Positions 5,498-5,684 of a stretch of 5,684 bases of DNA are shown piece by piece (position 1 is the stretch's first letter; each line of letters starts with the position of its first letter). Position numbers and translations under genes: made by a program. The notes under the pieces were generated by a model that worked only from the letters and a program-made list of their open reading frames with translations, ran no database searches and was not told where the DNA came from. Source of the stretch: Bacteroidia bacterium (GTDB lineage Bacteria > Bacteroidota > Bacteroidia > Bacteroidales > P3); assembly GCA_025999775.1 (NCBI GenBank), contig BNXT01000099.1, positions 1 through 5,684 on the forward strand, written 5' to 3'.

Positions 5498-5684
5498 CTT
5501 AAAATTTTTGAATTACACCTAAATATGGATTAAAAAGGTTAAAAAAAAGTTTGAGGTGCTATAAAATTTCTTCTACTTTGGTCTTGACAATGTATCACTT
5601 CGCTACGCTCGTGATGTTAACAATTGAGAATTGAGAAATGTAGAAATGTAGAAATTGAGACACGCCACATATTGTTCATTATTC
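5498..5684. other. Non-coding end of window with small repeats
   Basis: Together with the leader of the minus-strand gene, this makes a 321-base stretch without a convincing gene. It contains TTTG (5550-5553) and TACTTTG (5574-5580) 20 bases apart, a weak rightward promoter candidate. A small inverted repeat, ATCAC/GTGAT (5594-5598 and 5611-5615, 12-base loop enclosing TTCGCTACGCTC), follows. Short tandem repeats run from 5622. A gene reading rightward may begin beyond the window. Confidence 0.4.
5622..5659 (+). repeat. Short tandem repeats AATTGAG / AAATGTAG
   Basis: The run reads AATTGAG twice (5622-5635), AAATGTAG twice (5636-5651), then AAATTGAG (5652-5659). It looks like a simple-sequence intergenic repeat with two alternating related units. 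Similar GAATTGAGAA-like runs are, by recall, common in Bacteroidetes intergenic DNA. No coding content is seen. Confidence 0.65.

Noticed and set aside
5007..5522. 171-codon plus-strand frame opposite the 5' end and leader of the AlbA_2 gene
   Set aside because: Its hydrophobic, F/I/L-rich translation is what an antisense reading of AT-rich coding DNA gives. The minus-strand frame has clear domains over the same bases.

Overview
The window is AT-rich and looks like Bacteroidetes chromosome. Upstream regions carry TAnnTTTG-type -7 elements (53-60, 1937-1944, and 5490-5497 on the minus strand) instead of sigma70 -10 boxes, and starts mostly lack a Shine-Dalgarno site. The protein families (Bacteroidetes-style tricorn-like S41 peptidase, a DUF6624-like exported protein, an AlbA_2/GHKL regulator) fit the same phylum. 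Genus cannot be determined from the sequence alone.

Left part (1-3861), rightward genes: two neighbouring genes for predicted exported proteins are both broken. The first (131-1116) reads as two overlapping frames, 131-739 and 739-1116. They look like one ~328-residue protein with a signal peptide, TPR-like helices and a DUF6624-like C-terminal domain. A single missing A in the A-run at 709-711 would explain the break, because restoring it gives continuous family-like sequence through the junction. The second gene encodes an S41 (tricorn-like) serine peptidase, split into 1171-1902 and 2995-3861 by a complete insertion sequence at 1903-2986.

The insertion sequence is 1084 bp, with 22-bp imperfect terminal inverted repeats (20/22 matching), an intact 338-residue IS1595-family transposase, its own TAccTTTG promoter element, and a perfect 8-bp target duplication ACTCAAAA on each side. 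Removing the element plus one target copy restores the peptidase frame exactly (244 + 288 = 532 residues). The predicted catalytic His lies in the 5' piece and the nucleophile Ser in the 3' piece, so neither fragment should be active alone.

Right part (3862-5684): a convergent intergenic region holds a perfect 29-bp palindrome followed by TTGCGTG repeats. Next is a minus-strand gene (5363-4047) for a 438-residue AlbA_2 (Schlafen-type) + GHKL ATPase-like + winged-helix protein of the RecG-like/putative transcriptional regulator family. It has a leader of about 120 nt containing two very short in-frame ORFs. The last ~190 bases are non-coding, with a small inverted repeat and short tandem repeats.

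No clearly new multi-gene system is visible. The most informative features are the exactly reconstructible IS insertion, the frameshifted neighbour, and the palindrome/repeat cluster between the convergent genes.
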